Notes: generated by a model not told the origin, from the letters alone. A stretch of DNA of 60,204 nucleotides from Allonocardiopsis opalescens (GCF_003002095.1 NZ_PVZC01000013.1:1-60204); one strand, 5' to 3'; counted from the stretch's first letter, positions 43,518 to 52,905 are shown. Numbers and translations are program-made.

Positions 43518-44747
43518 ATGACTGAATGGCCCCGAGAGCGGCGCGGCGGCGACGGCGAATCCCGCCACGAACGCACCCAGGTCTTCCGCCGCCCCTCCGG
43601 GGGCGGGGTGCCGCAGGCCGCGGGAGACGACGCCTTCGAAGACCTCTACCGCCCGCGCGGCGGCCGCCGTTCGAGCCAGGACGATTACCGCTCGGCCCAG
43701 TCGGGGTATCCCGGCCATGACGACGAGCCGCCCGGCCCGCCCCGGCGCCCCTCCACCGCCCGGAGCCCGCGGCCGCGCAGGAAGCGGGGCCACCCGGTGC
43801 GCAACACCTTCATCATCCTGTTGATCCTGCTGGTCGGCGCCCCGCTCGCCCTCTACGTCTGGGGCAACTCCCAGCTCCAGCGCGTCGACGCGCTCGCCGA
43901 CTACGAGGGCCGCCCCGACAACCAGCCCGGCACCACCTGGCTCATCGTCGGCTCCGACAGCCGCGAGGGCCTGGACCGCGCGGAGCGCGCCGAACTGGGC
44001 ACCGGCTCCGCCGAGGGCCGCCGCACCGACACGATGATGCTGTTCCACATCCCCGCGGGCGAGGACCCGCCGGTGCTGATCAGCCTGCCCCGCGACTCCC
44101 TGGTCACCATCGACGGCTACGGCGAGAACCGGCTGAACGCCGCCTACGCCTTCGAGGACGGCGGCCCGCAGCTGCTGGCGCGCACCGTCGAGCAGTCCAC
44201 CGGCATCCGCATCGACCACTACGCCGACATCGGCTTCGCCGGCTTCGTCGGCATCGTGGACGCCATCGGCGGCGTCGAGCTGTGCCCCGAGGAGCCCATC
44301 GAGGACCCCAAGGCCGCGCTCGACATCGACGCGGGCTGCCAGACCCTCACCGGCGCCGAGGCGCTGGGCTACGTGCGCACCCGCGCCACCGTCCGCGCCG
44401 ACCTGGACCGGGTGGAGCGCCAGCGCGAGTTCTTCGGCGCGCTGATGAGCCGGGCCAGCTCCCCGGCGGTGCTGTTCAACCCGATCCGCGCCATCCCGCT
44501 GATGAGCGCCGGCACCAGCACCTTCGAGGTGGACGACGGCGACGGCCTGTGGGACCTGATGTGGCTCGCGATGGCAATGCGCGACCAGGGCGAGCTGGTC
44601 ACCACCACGGTGCCGATCGCCTCCACCCCGAACTACGGCTCACTGGGCAGCGTCGTCATCTGGGACGAGACCAGGTCCTCGGAGCTGTTCAACGCGATCA
44701 TCGAGGACCGCCCGGTCCCCGAGGAGGCGCTGGAGAACTTCAACTAG
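43518..44747 (+). CDS. LytR-CpsA-Psr (LCP) family cell-wall glycopolymer ligase
   Basis: 409 residues. A charged, probably disordered cytosolic N-terminus of about 90 residues precedes one transmembrane helix (TFIILLILLVGAPLALYVWG). The outer LCP domain shows LIVGSDSREGL, RRTDTMMLFHIPAG, PVLISLPRDSLVTI and LNAAYAFEDGGPQLLARTVEQ, with the pyrophosphate-binding Arg and Asp residues and GYVRTRATVRADLDRVERQREF near the end. It transfers lipid-linked wall polymers to peptidoglycan. Its 3' hairpin begins at the stop codon. Followed by the Ser/Thr kinase on the same strand. Confidence 0.93.
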   Translation: MTEWPRERRGGDGESRHERTQVFRRPSGGGVPQAAGDDAFEDLYRPRGGRRSSQDDYRSAQSGYPGHDDEPPGPPRRPSTARSPRPRRKRGHPVRNTFIILLILLVGAPLALYVWGNSQLQRVDALADYEGRPDNQPGTTWLIVGSDSREGLDRAERAELGTGSAEGRRTDTMMLFHIPAGEDPPVLISLPRDSLVTIDGYGENRLNAAYAFEDGGPQLLARTVEQSTGIRIDHYADIGFAGFVGIVDAIGGVELCPEEPIEDPKAALDIDAGCQTLTGAEALGYVRTRATVRADLDRVERQREFFGALMSRASSPAVLFNPIRAIPLMSAGTSTFEVDDGDGLWDLMWLAMAMRDQGELVTTTVPIASTPNYGSLGSVVIWDETRSSELFNAIIEDRPVPEEALENFN

Positions 44748-44765
44748 CCCGCCCGCGCGGCGGGC
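44747..44765 (+). terminator. Hairpin terminator at the end of the LCP gene
   Basis: GCCCGCC pairs with GGCGGGC around CGCGC, beginning at the last base of the stop codon. More inverted GC-rich sequence follows. Confidence 0.45.
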
Positions 44766-44889
44766 GGCCCGTCCGGCCGTCCGCCGCGTGAAAGCCGGGT
44801 CCGGGCGGCCTGGTCCGGCCGTTCGGCGCACGGGAGGCACCGGCGGCGCTACGCTCACGGCGACACCGCGCCGCGCAGGAGGACCGCCC

Positions 44890-47235
44890 GTGCAGCCCCT
44901 CACCGCCGACGACCCCGAGCACATCGGCGGGCACCGCCTGCTGGCCCGGCTGGGGCAGGGCGGCATGGGGCTGGTCTACCTGGCCCGCACGCCCACCCGC
45001 GCGGTCGCCGTCAAGGTCATCCTCGGCGAGGTCCTGCGCGACCCCTCCTTCCGCGACCGCTTCGCCCGCGAGATCGCGCTGGCCGAGCGGGTGCGCGGCC
45101 CCTACACCGCCGCCGTCATCGATGCCGACCCGCACGCCGGGCGGCCCTGGCTGGCCACCGAGTACGTGCCGGGTCCGTCGCTGCACGACGCGGTGGCCGA
45201 GGCCGGGCCGCTGCCCGAGCCGGCGCTGCGGGTGCTGGCGGCCGGGCTGGCCGAGGCACTGCGCTCGGTCCACCGCGCCGGGATCATCCACCGCGACCTC
45301 AAGCCGCCGAACGTGCTGCTGGCCGCCGACGCGCCCCGGGTGATCGACTTCGGCATCGCCAAGGCCGCCCACGAGTCCACCGCCACTCCGCTGACCCCCA
45401 CCGGCGGCCTGATCGGCACCCCCGGCTACATGTCGCCCGAGCAGATCCTCGGCCACGAGCTGACCGAGCGCTCCGACGTGTTCGCGCTGGGCGGCGTGCT
45501 GTACTACGCGGCCACCGGGCGGCCGCCCTTCGGCACCGGCGACTTCCGCGCCGTCTTCCACCGCATCCTGGAGCAGCAGCCGTCCTACGACGGCCTGCCC
45601 GGCGCACTGCGCGAGCCGGTCGCCGCCTGCCTGGCCAAGGAGCCCGAGGGTCGGCCGGGCACCGGCGAGTTGCTCGACCTGATCGGTGACGTCGACCTGG
45701 CCGGAACGGCCGACTGGCTGCCCGCGCCGGTGCGCGAGCTGGCCGAGGCGGCCCGCCGCGAGCTGCGCGAGCGCAGCGCGGGAGCACCCCGGCCGCCGGT
45801 GCGGGCGGACCCGGAGCCGACGGCGGCGCCGCCGGACCCGGCCGCGCCGGATCCCGCGCAGTCCGCGTCCGCCACCGTGCCGTCCACGGCGGACGATGCG
45901 GACGCCCGCACCCTCGCGGAGCCCACCGCCCCGGGCACCCGGGCGGCGCCGACCCTGGCCGAGTCCACCCGGACGGCGCCGGCGACCCGCGCGGAGACGG
46001 CCGCCCCCGGCCGGACGGCCGGGCCCGAGGGCGGTGCGCCCGGTCGACCGACCGGGCCCGAGGCCGGTGTATCCGGACGGCCCGTCCGGCCGGGAGCCGC
46101 GCCGCCGGACACCGGCCCCGGCCCGGCCGACCGCCCAGGCGGCGCGGACGGCCGGGTGCCGCCGCCGCTGCCGCCGCGCCGCGCGCCGTGGCGCACCGTT
46201 GCGGCGGGCGCCGCCGTGCTGGCGCTGGCCGCGGCGGTGCTCGTGGTGTGGTCGCCCTTCGGCGCCGGCGCCCCGGACGGCGCCCCCGATCCGGTCGAGG
46301 CCGCGCACTTCGACGCGCACGAGGGCCACCTGACCACCTACACGATCGCTTCCTCACCCGATGGGGACCTGCTCGCCACCGGCGGTACGGACGGAGTGGT
46401 GCGGGTGTGGCGGACCGGCTCATGGGAGGAGGAGGCGGAGCTGACCGCGCACGGCGACTGGGTGCACACCGCCCGCTTCTCCCCAAACGGCGAGCTGCTG
46501 GCCACCGGCGGCCGGGACGGCCGGGTCCGGCTGTGGGACACCGGGGACTGGACGCAGACCGGCGAGCTGCGCCACGACAGCGCCGTGTACGCGCTCGCCT
46601 TCTCCCCGGACGGCGACCGGATCGCCACCGGCCTCGCCGAGAACGACGACGGAGCGGGTGCGGGCGCCGCCGTGTGGGGTCTGGAGTCCGGCGAGCGCGC
46701 CGCCCGGCTCGACGGCCACACCGACACCGTCCGGTCGGTCGCCTTCTCCCCCGACGGCCGCACGGTCGCCACCGGTTCGAGCGACGACACCGTCCGGCTG
46801 TGGGACGCCGGCAGCGGCGAGCAGCTGGCCGTGATCGACGACCATCCGGCCACCGTCGAGACCGTCGCCTTCTCCCCTGACGGCTCGCTGCTGGTCTCCA
46901 CCGACAACGACGGCGCCGTGCTGGTCCACGACGCCGCCACCCGGGAGCGCGTCGCCCTGCTGTCGGGCCACACCGCGATGGTGGAGGCGTCGGCCTTCTC
47001 GCCGGACGGCACCCTGCTCGCCACCGGCAGCGACGACGAGACCGTCCGGCTGTGGTCCACCGACACCTGGGAGCAGCTGCACGTCCTGGACGCCGAGCAG
47101 CGCGGCTTCCTCGGCCTGCGCTCCGGCAGCCGCGTCACGGCGCTGTCCTTCTCCCCCGACGGCACCGGCCTGGCCGCGGGCGTGGAAGAGGGTGGGGTCC
47201 AGATCTGGCGGCTGACCGGGGACGAGGAGTCCTGA
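44890..47235 (+). CDS. Membrane Ser/Thr protein kinase with C-terminal WD40 propeller
   Basis: 781 residues. Kinase domain in the first 270: glycine loop LGQGGMGLVYLA, VAVKV lysine, catalytic HRDLKPPN, DFGIA (the DFG), GTPGYMSPEQ and a helix-rich C-lobe. A Pro/Ala/Thr-rich cytosolic linker (about 300-430) leads to one transmembrane helix (AAVLALAAAVLVVW), then seven WD40 repeats with FSPDG...LATG...VRLW in the extracytoplasmic part. The Pkn-type enzyme would sense an outer ligand or wall state and phosphorylate cytosolic targets. GTG start with AGGAGGACC before it; a longer frame to 44788 has no site. Confidence 0.92.
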   Translation: MQPLTADDPEHIGGHRLLARLGQGGMGLVYLARTPTRAVAVKVILGEVLRDPSFRDRFAREIALAERVRGPYTAAVIDADPHAGRPWLATEYVPGPSLHDAVAEAGPLPEPALRVLAAGLAEALRSVHRAGIIHRDLKPPNVLLAADAPRVIDFGIAKAAHESTATPLTPTGGLIGTPGYMSPEQILGHELTERSDVFALGGVLYYAATGRPPFGTGDFRAVFHRILEQQPSYDGLPGALREPVAACLAKEPEGRPGTGELLDLIGDVDLAGTADWLPAPVRELAEAARRELRERSAGAPRPPVRADPEPTAAPPDPAAPDPAQSASATVPSTADDADARTLAEPTAPGTRAAPTLAESTRTAPATRAETAAPGRTAGPEGGAPGRPTGPEAGVSGRPVRPGAAPPDTGPGPADRPGGADGRVPPPLPPRRAPWRTVAAGAAVLALAAAVLVVWSPFGAGAPDGAPDPVEAAHFDAHEGHLTTYTIASSPDGDLLATGGTDGVVRVWRTGSWEEEAELTAHGDWVHTARFSPNGELLATGGRDGRVRLWDTGDWTQTGELRHDSAVYALAFSPDGDRIATGLAENDDGAGAGAAVWGLESGERAARLDGHTDTVRSVAFSPDGRTVATGSSDDTVRLWDAGSGEQLAVIDDHPATVETVAFSPDGSLLVSTDNDGAVLVHDAATRERVALLSGHTAMVEASAFSPDGTLLATGSDDETVRLWSTDTWEQLHVLDAEQRGFLGLRSGSRVTALSFSPDGTGLAAGVEEGGVQIWRLTGDEES

Positions 47236-47275
47236 GCCTGGCGGCGGTCCGCTCCGGCCCCCCGCGCACGACGAC

Positions 47276-47309
47276 GGCGGCGGCGCACCCGTCAGGGCGC
47301 GCCGCCGCC
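47276..47309. terminator. Bidirectional hairpin between the kinase and mdh
   Basis: GGCGGCGGCGC and GCGCCGCCGCC pair over 11 bp, with CCC/GGG pairing in the loop. It lies 40 nt after the kinase stop and 17 nt after the mdh stop on the other strand. Confidence 0.6.
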
Positions 47310-47326
47310 GGACCGTCCTCGCGGAC

Positions 47327-48283
47327 TCAGAGGTTCTGCACGTCGGCCTGCTTGGCGCGGACCGCCTCGGCGGCCTCGCGCAGGCCCGCCAGCTCGGTGT
47401 CGGTGAGCGGGGTCTCCACGACCTCCTTGATCCCGCCCGCGCCGAGGCTGGCCTGCACGCCCAGGTACACGCCGGAGATGCCGAACTGGCCGTCGACCCA
47501 GGCGCAGACCGGGAAGACCGCGCCGGAGTCCTCGTGCACGGCCTTGGCCATCCGGGCCACCGCCGCCGACGGGGCGTAGTACGCCGAGCCGGTCTTCAGC
47601 AGCGCCACGACCTCGGCGCCGCCGTTGCGGGTGCGGGTGACCAGCTCGTCGACCTTCTCCGCGGGCAGCACCTCGGCGATCGGGCGGCCGCCGATCGTCG
47701 ACTGCGAGGGGACCGGCACCATGGTGTCGCCGTGCGAGCCGAGGGTGAGCGCGCTGACCTGCGCCACCTCCACCCCGGCCGCCTGGGCGAGGTTGTCGGT
47801 GAAGCGGGCGGAGTCCAGCACACCGGCCTGGCCGATCACCCGCTCCCGGGGGAAGCCCGAGGCGAGCTGGGCCAGCGCCGTCATCTCGTCCAGCGGGTTG
47901 GACACCACCAGGATGACCGCCGAGGGGGCGTGCTTGGCGACGTTCTCCGCCACGCCGCGCACGATCTTGGCGTTCACCTCCAGCAGGTCCATCCGGCTCA
48001 TCCCCGGCTTGCGGGGCAGGCCGGCGGTGATGATGACGATCTCGGATCCGGCGATCGCCTCGTAGCCCTCACCCGCCGGGGTGGTGGTGACGCCGGTGAC
48101 CTTGGTCTCGAAGCCCTCGATGGGCCGGGACTGGTTCATGTCCAGCGCCAGGCCCTCGGGCTTGCCCTCGATGATGTCGGTCAGCACGACCTCTTCGAAG
48201 ATGTCGTACTCGGCCAGCCGCTGCGCGGTCGTCGAACCGTAGAATCCGGCTCCTACAACGGTCACCTTGCCCTGACGAGCCAT
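47327..48283 (-). CDS. mdh: Malate dehydrogenase (LDH-like type)
   Basis: 318 residues. NAD-binding GAGFYGSTTAQ near 13, substrate loop GLPRKPGMSRMDLL (Arg residues bind the malate carboxylate), VVSNPLDEMTALAQ, catalytic LTLGSHGDTMVP and VYLGVQASLG. It is the LDH-like rather than the cytosolic-mitochondrial type. It oxidises malate to oxaloacetate in the TCA cycle. GAGGGG lies eight bases before the ATG. icd lies 78 bp upstream on the same strand. Confidence 0.94.
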   Translation of the reverse strand: MARQGKVTVVGAGFYGSTTAQRLAEYDIFEEVVLTDIIEGKPEGLALDMNQSRPIEGFETKVTGVTTTPAGEGYEAIAGSEIVIITAGLPRKPGMSRMDLLEVNAKIVRGVAENVAKHAPSAVILVVSNPLDEMTALAQLASGFPRERVIGQAGVLDSARFTDNLAQAAGVEVAQVSALTLGSHGDTMVPVPSQSTIGGRPIAEVLPAEKVDELVTRTRNGGAEVVALLKTGSAYYAPSAAVARMAKAVHEDSGAVFPVCAWVDGQFGISGVYLGVQASLGAGGIKEVVETPLTDTELAGLREAAEAVRAKQADVQNL

Positions 48284-48361
48284 GGTCGGCGGGTCCCCTC
48301 ACGTGTGAACTGGAAATGCGCGGTTTGGTTGCCGCTACGTTACGCCCCTGTCAAGCGGGGC

Positions 48362-49579
48362 TCAGGCCCGGGCCTTGCGCAGGTTCTCGTCCAGGGCGGC
48401 CAGGAACTCCTCGGTGGTGAGCCAGCTCTGCTCGCCCTCCACCAGCAGTGCGAGGTCCTTGGTCATCTTGCCGCTCTCGACGGTCTTGACGACGACGTCC
48501 TCCAGCTGGCGGGCGAAGCCGATGACCTCGGGGCTGCTGTCGAGCTTGCCGCGGTGCTCCAGGCCCCGGGTCCACGCGAAGATGGACGCGATCGGGTTGG
48601 TGGAGGTGGGCTTGCCCTGCTGGTGCTGCCGGTAGTGGCGGGTGACGGTGCCATGCGCCGCCTCGGCCTCCACGGTGCGGCCGTCGGGGGTGCGCAGCAC
48701 CGAGGTCATCAGGCCCAGCGAGCCGAAGCCCTGCGCCACGGTGTCGGACTGCACGTCGCCGTCGTAGTTCTTGCAGGCCCAGACGTAGCCGCCCTCCCAC
48801 TTCATCGCGGCGGCGACCATGTCGTCGATCAGGCGGTGCTCGTAGCTGAGGCCCTTGGCCTCGAAGTCGGCCTTGTACTCCGCCTCGTAGATCTCGGCGA
48901 ACACGTCCTTGAACATGCCGTCGTAGGCCTTGAGGATCGTGTTCTTGGTGGACATGTACACCGGGTAGCCGCGGTCCAGGCCGTAGCTGAGGCTGGCGCG
49001 GGCGAAGTCCTCGATGGACTTGCGGTAGTTGTACATGCCCAGCGCGACGCCGCCGCCCTCGGGGAAGCGCGCCACCTCGATCTCGATCGGCTCGCCGCCC
49101 TCGTCGGGAGTGTAGCTGATGGTGACCGTGCCGGGGCCGGGCACCTTGAAGTCGCTGGCGCGGTACTGGTCGCCGTGGGCGTGGCGGCCGATGATGATCG
49201 GCTTGGTCCAGCCGGGCACCAGCCGGGGGATGTTGGAGACGATGATCGGCTCGCGGAAGACCACGCCGCCCAGGATGTTGCGGATGGTGCCGTTGGGCGA
49301 GCGCCACATCTTCTTGAGGCCGAACTCCTCGACCCGCGCCTCGTCGGGGGTGATGGTGGCGCACTTGACGCCGACGCCGTGCTCCTTGATCGCGTTGGCC
49401 GCGTCGACCGTCACCTGGTCGTCGGTGGCGTCGCGGTGCTCGATGCCGAGGTCGAAGTACCTCAGGTCGACGTCGAGGTACGGCAGGATCAGCTTGTCCT
49501 TGATGAAGGCCCAGATGATGCGCGTCATCTCGTCGCCGTCGAGCTCGACGACGGGCCCGGCTACCTTGATCTTTGGCAT
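48362..49579 (-). CDS. icd: Isocitrate dehydrogenase, NADP-dependent (dimeric, eukaryotic-like type)
   Basis: 405 residues, the size of the type II homodimeric enzyme. Visible blocks include [43 protein letters not shown] (substrate loop), [22 protein letters not shown] (metal-binding Asp) and [27 protein letters not shown] (NADP). It makes 2-oxoglutarate. A palindrome lies 66-79 bp before the ATG. Followed by mdh at 78 bp. Confidence 0.95.
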   Translation of the reverse strand: MPKIKVAGPVVELDGDEMTRIIWAFIKDKLILPYLDVDLRYFDLGIEHRDATDDQVTVDAANAIKEHGVGVKCATITPDEARVEEFGLKKMWRSPNGTIRNILGGVVFREPIIVSNIPRLVPGWTKPIIIGRHAHGDQYRASDFKVPGPGTVTISYTPDEGGEPIEIEVARFPEGGGVALGMYNYRKSIEDFARASLSYGLDRGYPVYMSTKNTILKAYDGMFKDVFAEIYEAEYKADFEAKGLSYEHRLIDDMVAAAMKWEGGYVWACKNYDGDVQSDTVAQGFGSLGLMTSVLRTPDGRTVEAEAAHGTVTRHYRQHQQGKPTSTNPIASIFAWTRGLEHRGKLDSSPEVIGFARQLEDVVVKTVESGKMTKDLALLVEGEQSWLTTEEFLAALDENLRKARA

Positions 49580-49644
49580 GGGTGCGTGGCTGTCCCTTCT
49601 CGCGGCGCCGTGGAAAGGACGTGCGGCGGCGCCGGTCGTGACTG

Positions 49645-49658
49645 TCTCGATGTCGAGA
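49645..49658. promoter_or_regulatory. Palindrome (TCTCGA-2-TCGAGA) upstream of icd
   Basis: The six-base arms are exact reverse complements around TG. On the minus strand it reads TCTCGACATCGAGA, 66 bp before the icd start codon, where an operator would be expected. No matching site was seen before mdh. Confidence 0.45.
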
Positions 49659-49744
49659 TTACCGAAGCCGAGCGGCCGCCGGTCCGGGGCCCGCCCCGCG
49701 GAAGGGGGCCGCGTCCGGCGCGCGCACCGCGCCGACCTGCGCGG

Positions 49745-50167
49745 CTACTCGTTCAGGAACTCCCACAGCGGCACGGAGGCGCCGTACATCTGCGGGGCGA
49801 CGAGCGCGAAGACGACCAGGCCGACCGCGAGCGCGACCAGGGTGGCGACGTCGACCCAGCGCTTGCGCACGGCCAGCATGCCGACCATCCGCTCCGGCAG
49901 CAGCGCGCGCAGGCCGGCGCCGAGGAAGAGGGCGGCGGCGACCAGCGCGGGGCCGCGGCGGAAGTGCGCCATGGCGACGATGATCAGGCCGGTGCCGACG
50001 CCGAGCAGCACCAGCAGGTAGGGGATCTGGGTGATCCAGTCCGGCACCCTGGGTCCGGCGGGACCGCCGTCGCCGGGGTCCTGGCCCCGCGCGCCCGCGC
50101 CCGTGTCGGGCGCACCGGTGTCGGACCGGCGCGCCGTGTGCATCACACCTACCGTGTTCTGGCTCAC
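49745..50167 (-). CDS. DUF3017-family membrane protein
   Basis: 140 residues from the GTG. After a polar, Gly/Asp-rich N-terminus of about 50 residues come three hydrophobic helices (YLLVLLGVGTGLIIVAMAHF; LVAAALFLGAGLRALLPER; VATLVALAVGLVVFALVAP). Actinobacterial DUF3017 proteins are found next to folD and mdh, as here, which supports the call. The start is uncertain; an ATG at 50143 is an alternative. Role unknown. Confidence 0.75.
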   Translation of the reverse strand: MSQNTVGVMHTARRSDTGAPDTGAGARGQDPGDGGPAGPRVPDWITQIPYLLVLLGVGTGLIIVAMAHFRRGPALVAAALFLGAGLRALLPERMVGMLAVRKRWVDVATLVALAVGLVVFALVAPQMYGASVPLWEFLNE

Positions 50168-50524
50168 AGTGCCGCTCTCGTTCGCTCGGATGAGGGCTCG
50201 CCGGCCCGGCTCCGCCCGCGCCCGCCGGCGGGTCGGCGGCGCCCGGCTCATGCGGCCGGGCCTCCGCTGGACGAGTCTAAGGGAACAGCGCCCGGACGCA
50301 CCGCAGGTCTCGGCGGACGCCGTGGCCGGGTCACGGCGGCGGAAGCGGCCGCCTCATGATCACGAAACCGCGTTATCACGAATTCGATCAGCCGGCAGTG
50401 CCTTGATCGATTTCCGCAGGCCATGATCGACAGGTCTTACCCCCGAGTAAGGGCGTAGAACCCTTGCGGTACGGGTAACCCGGTTGTCGGAGACAAATGC
50501 TTCAGTGGCGAGGGCGAGGGGCCG
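50168..50524. other. Regulatory intergenic region between divergent DUF3017 and FHA genes
   Basis: 357 bp without a gene. The first 100 bp read open on the minus strand but have an Arg/Ala-rich shadow composition. From 50355 the sequence is less GC-rich and contains four TGATC/GATCA-type steps between 50357 and 50431 and a small hairpin (CTTAC at 50436, GTAAG at 50447). These probably belong to the FHA gene promoter. Confidence 0.4.
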
Positions 50525-51241
50525 ATGCAAGCGACGCCGACCGGTGGCCAGGACTCGACCCGCACAGCTGCCACCTCCGGCGCGCGCCGCACCGAGCGCC
50601 CCCCGCGGCCCCGTCCGGGCTGGGGCGGCTCCCTCGACGGGCCCTTCGTCCGGATCGAGGAGACCGGCGAGATGGTGCCGGTGACCGCCGAGGTCACCAC
50701 GGTGGGCCGCGGCCGCGGCGTCGACATCCGGCTCACCGACCCCAGCGTCTCGCTCTTACACGCCGAGCTGGTCCGGCGCGGCCCGTACCTGTACGTGGTC
50801 GACCTCGGCCTGTCCAAGAACGGCACCCGGGTGAACGGCCGCCCGGTGGCGCGCCGGGTGCTGGAGGACGACGACGTCGTCAGCTTCGGCGCGGCCCGCT
50901 GCCGCATGGGCGGGCTGCCGCGCGAGGAGCTGAGCCCCGAGACGGAGATGCGCCGGGCCACCGCGCCCGAGCTGACCCGCCGCGAGCTGGACGTGCTCAC
51001 CTCGCTGTGCCGCCCGGCGCTGTCGGACGAGGCCTTCGTCTCGCCCGCCACCGCCCGCGACATCGCCGAGGACCTGGTCGTCACCGAGGCCGCCGTCAAG
51101 CAGCACCTGCTGCGGCTGTACCAGAAGTTCCGGGTGCCCGAGGGCACCAACCGGCGCACCCGGCTGGCCAATGAGATCGTCGCCCTCGGCCTGGTCCGCC
51201 CGGTGCCGCCGATGCAGCACCGGGACCGCCAGGCCAGCTGA
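50525..51241 (+). CDS. FHA-domain protein with C-terminal LuxR-like helix-turn-helix
   Basis: 238 residues. A Pro/Arg-rich N-terminus (about 45) precedes an FHA domain: VTTVGRGRGVDIRLTDPSVSLLHAELVRRG (GRG, then S and H phosphothreonine contacts) and LSKNGTRVNG. After a linker, PELTRRELDVLTSLCRPA begins a helix-turn-helix block that continues ARDIAEDLVVTEAAVKQHLLRLYQKF, close to LuxR/GerE-type DNA-binding heads. So phospho-dependent binding may be joined to DNA binding. A threonine kinase such as that at 44890 could supply the mark. GAGGGG precedes the ATG. Targets unknown. Confidence 0.86.
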   Translation: MQATPTGGQDSTRTAATSGARRTERPPRPRPGWGGSLDGPFVRIEETGEMVPVTAEVTTVGRGRGVDIRLTDPSVSLLHAELVRRGPYLYVVDLGLSKNGTRVNGRPVARRVLEDDDVVSFGAARCRMGGLPREELSPETEMRRATAPELTRRELDVLTSLCRPALSDEAFVSPATARDIAEDLVVTEAAVKQHLLRLYQKFRVPEGTNRRTRLANEIVALGLVRPVPPMQHRDRQAS

Positions 51242-51259
51242 GCCGCGCCCGGCGGCGGC

Positions 51260-52123
51260 TCAGCCGCTGACCAGCCCAGCGCGGCGCTCGGCGGCCTCCA
51301 CCACGTTGGCCAGCAGCATCGCGCGGGTCATCGGGCCGACGCCGCCGGGCATCGGGGCGAGGAAGCCGGCCACCTCGGCCACGCCGGGCGAGACGTCGCC
51401 GACCAGCCCCGCCTCGGTGCGGGTGATGCCGACATCGAGCACGGCCGCGCCCGGCTTGACCAGGTCGGGGGTGATCAGCCCGGGCACGCCCGCCGCGGCG
51501 ACGACCACGTCGGCCCGCCGCACGTGGGCGGCGAGGTCGCGGGTGCCGGTGTGGCACAGCGTCACGGTGGCGTTCTCGCTGCGGCGCGACAGCAGCAGCC
51601 CCAGCGGGCGGCCGACCGTGATGCCGCGGCCGATCACCACCACGTCGGCGCCGTTGAGCATCACGCCGTAGCGGCCGAGCAGCTCCACGATGCCGCGCGG
51701 GGTGCACGGCAGCGGGCCGGGCCGCATCAGCACCAGCCGGCCGAGATTGGCGGGGTGCAGGCCGTCGGCGTCCTTCTCCGGGTCCATCCGCTCCAGCACC
51801 CGCGACTCGTCCAGGTGGCCGGGCAGCGGCAGCTGCACGATGTAGCCGGTGCACCGGGGGTCGGCGTTCAGCTCGTCGATGACGCTGTCGAGCCGCGCCT
51901 GGTTGATGTCGGCCGGGAGGTCGCGCCGGATGCTGGCGATCCCGACCTCCGCGCAGTCGCGATGCTTGCCGCGCACGTAGGCGTGGCTGCCGGGGTCGTC
52001 GCCGACCAGGACCGTGCCCAGGCCCGGCATCGCCCCGCGATCGCGGAGGGCGGCCAATCGCACCTTGAGATCTCCGCGAATGGACGCCGCGGTCGTCTTA
52101 CCGTCCAGTATCTGAGCAGTCAC
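51260..52123 (-). CDS. folD: Bifunctional methylenetetrahydrofolate dehydrogenase/cyclohydrolase
   Basis: 287 residues. [27 protein letters not shown] (catalytic Tyr and Lys region), [18 protein letters not shown] and [14 protein letters not shown] (folate site), then [18 protein letters not shown] and [18 protein letters not shown] (NADP and C-terminal motif). It supplies 10-formyl-THF, used by PurN and PurH downstream. The start is a GTG beginning [12 protein letters not shown]; longer frames are shadows. Separated from purH by about 3 kb of accessory genes. Confidence 0.94.
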   Translation of the reverse strand: MTAQILDGKTTAASIRGDLKVRLAALRDRGAMPGLGTVLVGDDPGSHAYVRGKHRDCAEVGIASIRRDLPADINQARLDSVIDELNADPRCTGYIVQLPLPGHLDESRVLERMDPEKDADGLHPANLGRLVLMRPGPLPCTPRGIVELLGRYGVMLNGADVVVIGRGITVGRPLGLLLSRRSENATVTLCHTGTRDLAAHVRRADVVVAAAGVPGLITPDLVKPGAAVLDVGITRTEAGLVGDVSPGVAEVAGFLAPMPGGVGPMTRAMLLANVVEAAERRAGLVSG

Positions 52124-52209
52124 GCGCCCATTGTGGCACCGGTGCCGCACCGCCCGCAGCGCCGGGGGCGGAGGCGGACCCGGCCTCAGCGGTAAGAAAT
52201 GGCGGGTAT

Positions 52210-52215
52210 TACGCT
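52210..52215 (+). promoter_or_regulatory. -10 box (TACGCT) of the leaderless antitoxin gene
   Basis: TACGCT ends 7 nt before the ATG at 52223, and no ribosome binding site lies between. An earlier in-frame ATG (52199) is upstream of this box. Confidence 0.4.
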
Positions 52216-52222
52216 TGCAGAC

Positions 52223-52450
52223 ATGAGAATCACCGAAAAGGGTCAGGTCACCATTCCGGTCGAAGTCCGCAGGCGCCTGGGATTGCAACCGGGCGACGAG
52301 GTGGAATTCATCATCGAGGGGAATCGCGCCCGGATCGTGCGCGCCGCCTCCACTCCGCCCCGGGGCCGCCGGATCGTGAAGCGGCTGCGCGGCACCGGCG
52401 ATGTCGACCTCAGCACCGACGAGATCATGGCGCTGACCCGGAATGGCTGA
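52223..52450 (+). CDS. AbrB/MazE-fold antitoxin (VapB-type)
   Basis: 75 residues. [29 protein letters not shown] is the swapped-hairpin AbrB DNA-binding fold; the C-terminal half ([27 protein letters not shown]) is the toxin-binding tail, with the [10 protein letters not shown] motif usual in AbrB-type VapB antitoxins. It should bind and block the next gene's nuclease and repress their promoter. The gene overlaps the toxin gene by eight bases. Confidence 0.88.
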   Translation: MRITEKGQVTIPVEVRRRLGLQPGDEVEFIIEGNRARIVRAASTPPRGRRIVKRLRGTGDVDLSTDEIMALTRNG

Positions 52451-52871
52451 CGGCGGCTCGACCGGCGCGACCCTGGTCGACTCCAGCGTCCTGCTCGATC
52501 TGATCACCGACGACCCCGAGTGGGGCGACTGGTCCGCGCAGGCGCTCGGCGACGCCGCCGACCAGGGCCCCCTGGTGATCAATCCGGTGATCTTCGCCGA
52601 GGTGTCGATGCGCTACACCCGCATCGAGGACCTGGACCAGGTGCTGCCGGAGGACGACTTCATCCGCTCCCCGATCCCCTGGGCCGCCTCCTTCCTGGCC
52701 GGCAAGTGCCTCGAACGGCACCGCCGCGAGGGCGGCGGCCAGGCGGCGGCGTCGGAGTTCCTGGTCGGCGCGCACGCGGCCGTCAGCGGCCTGCGCCTGC
52801 TCAGCCGCGAGGTCCGCCGCTACCGCGAGTACTTCCCGACGGTCCGCCTCATCGCCCCGCCCGCGTCCTGA
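52443..52871 (+). CDS. PIN-domain ribonuclease toxin (VapC-type)
   Basis: 142 residues. Acidic PIN residues: D13 ([11 protein letters not shown]), E53 (VIFAEVS), then E105 ([11 protein letters not shown]) and E123 ([14 protein letters not shown]). In closely similar VapC proteins I recall Asp at the last two places (DF.IGAHA and TRD..RYR.YFP), so both are conservative Asp-to-Glu changes that keep the charge. Otherwise the length and motif order are normal. It probably cleaves RNA when free of its antitoxin. The start overlaps the antitoxin gene. Confidence 0.85.
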   Translation: MADGGSTGATLVDSSVLLDLITDDPEWGDWSAQALGDAADQGPLVINPVIFAEVSMRYTRIEDLDQVLPEDDFIRSPIPWAASFLAGKCLERHRREGGGQAAASEFLVGAHAAVSGLRLLSREVRRYREYFPTVRLIAPPAS

Positions 52872-52905
52872 CCTGCCGGTCGGGGCGGGGCGGGGCGGAC
52901 AGGGC

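Noticed and set aside
50436-50451. CTTAC...GTAAG hairpin as a riboswitch
   Set aside because: Only five base pairs and no known aptamer pattern; kept only as part of the intergenic description.
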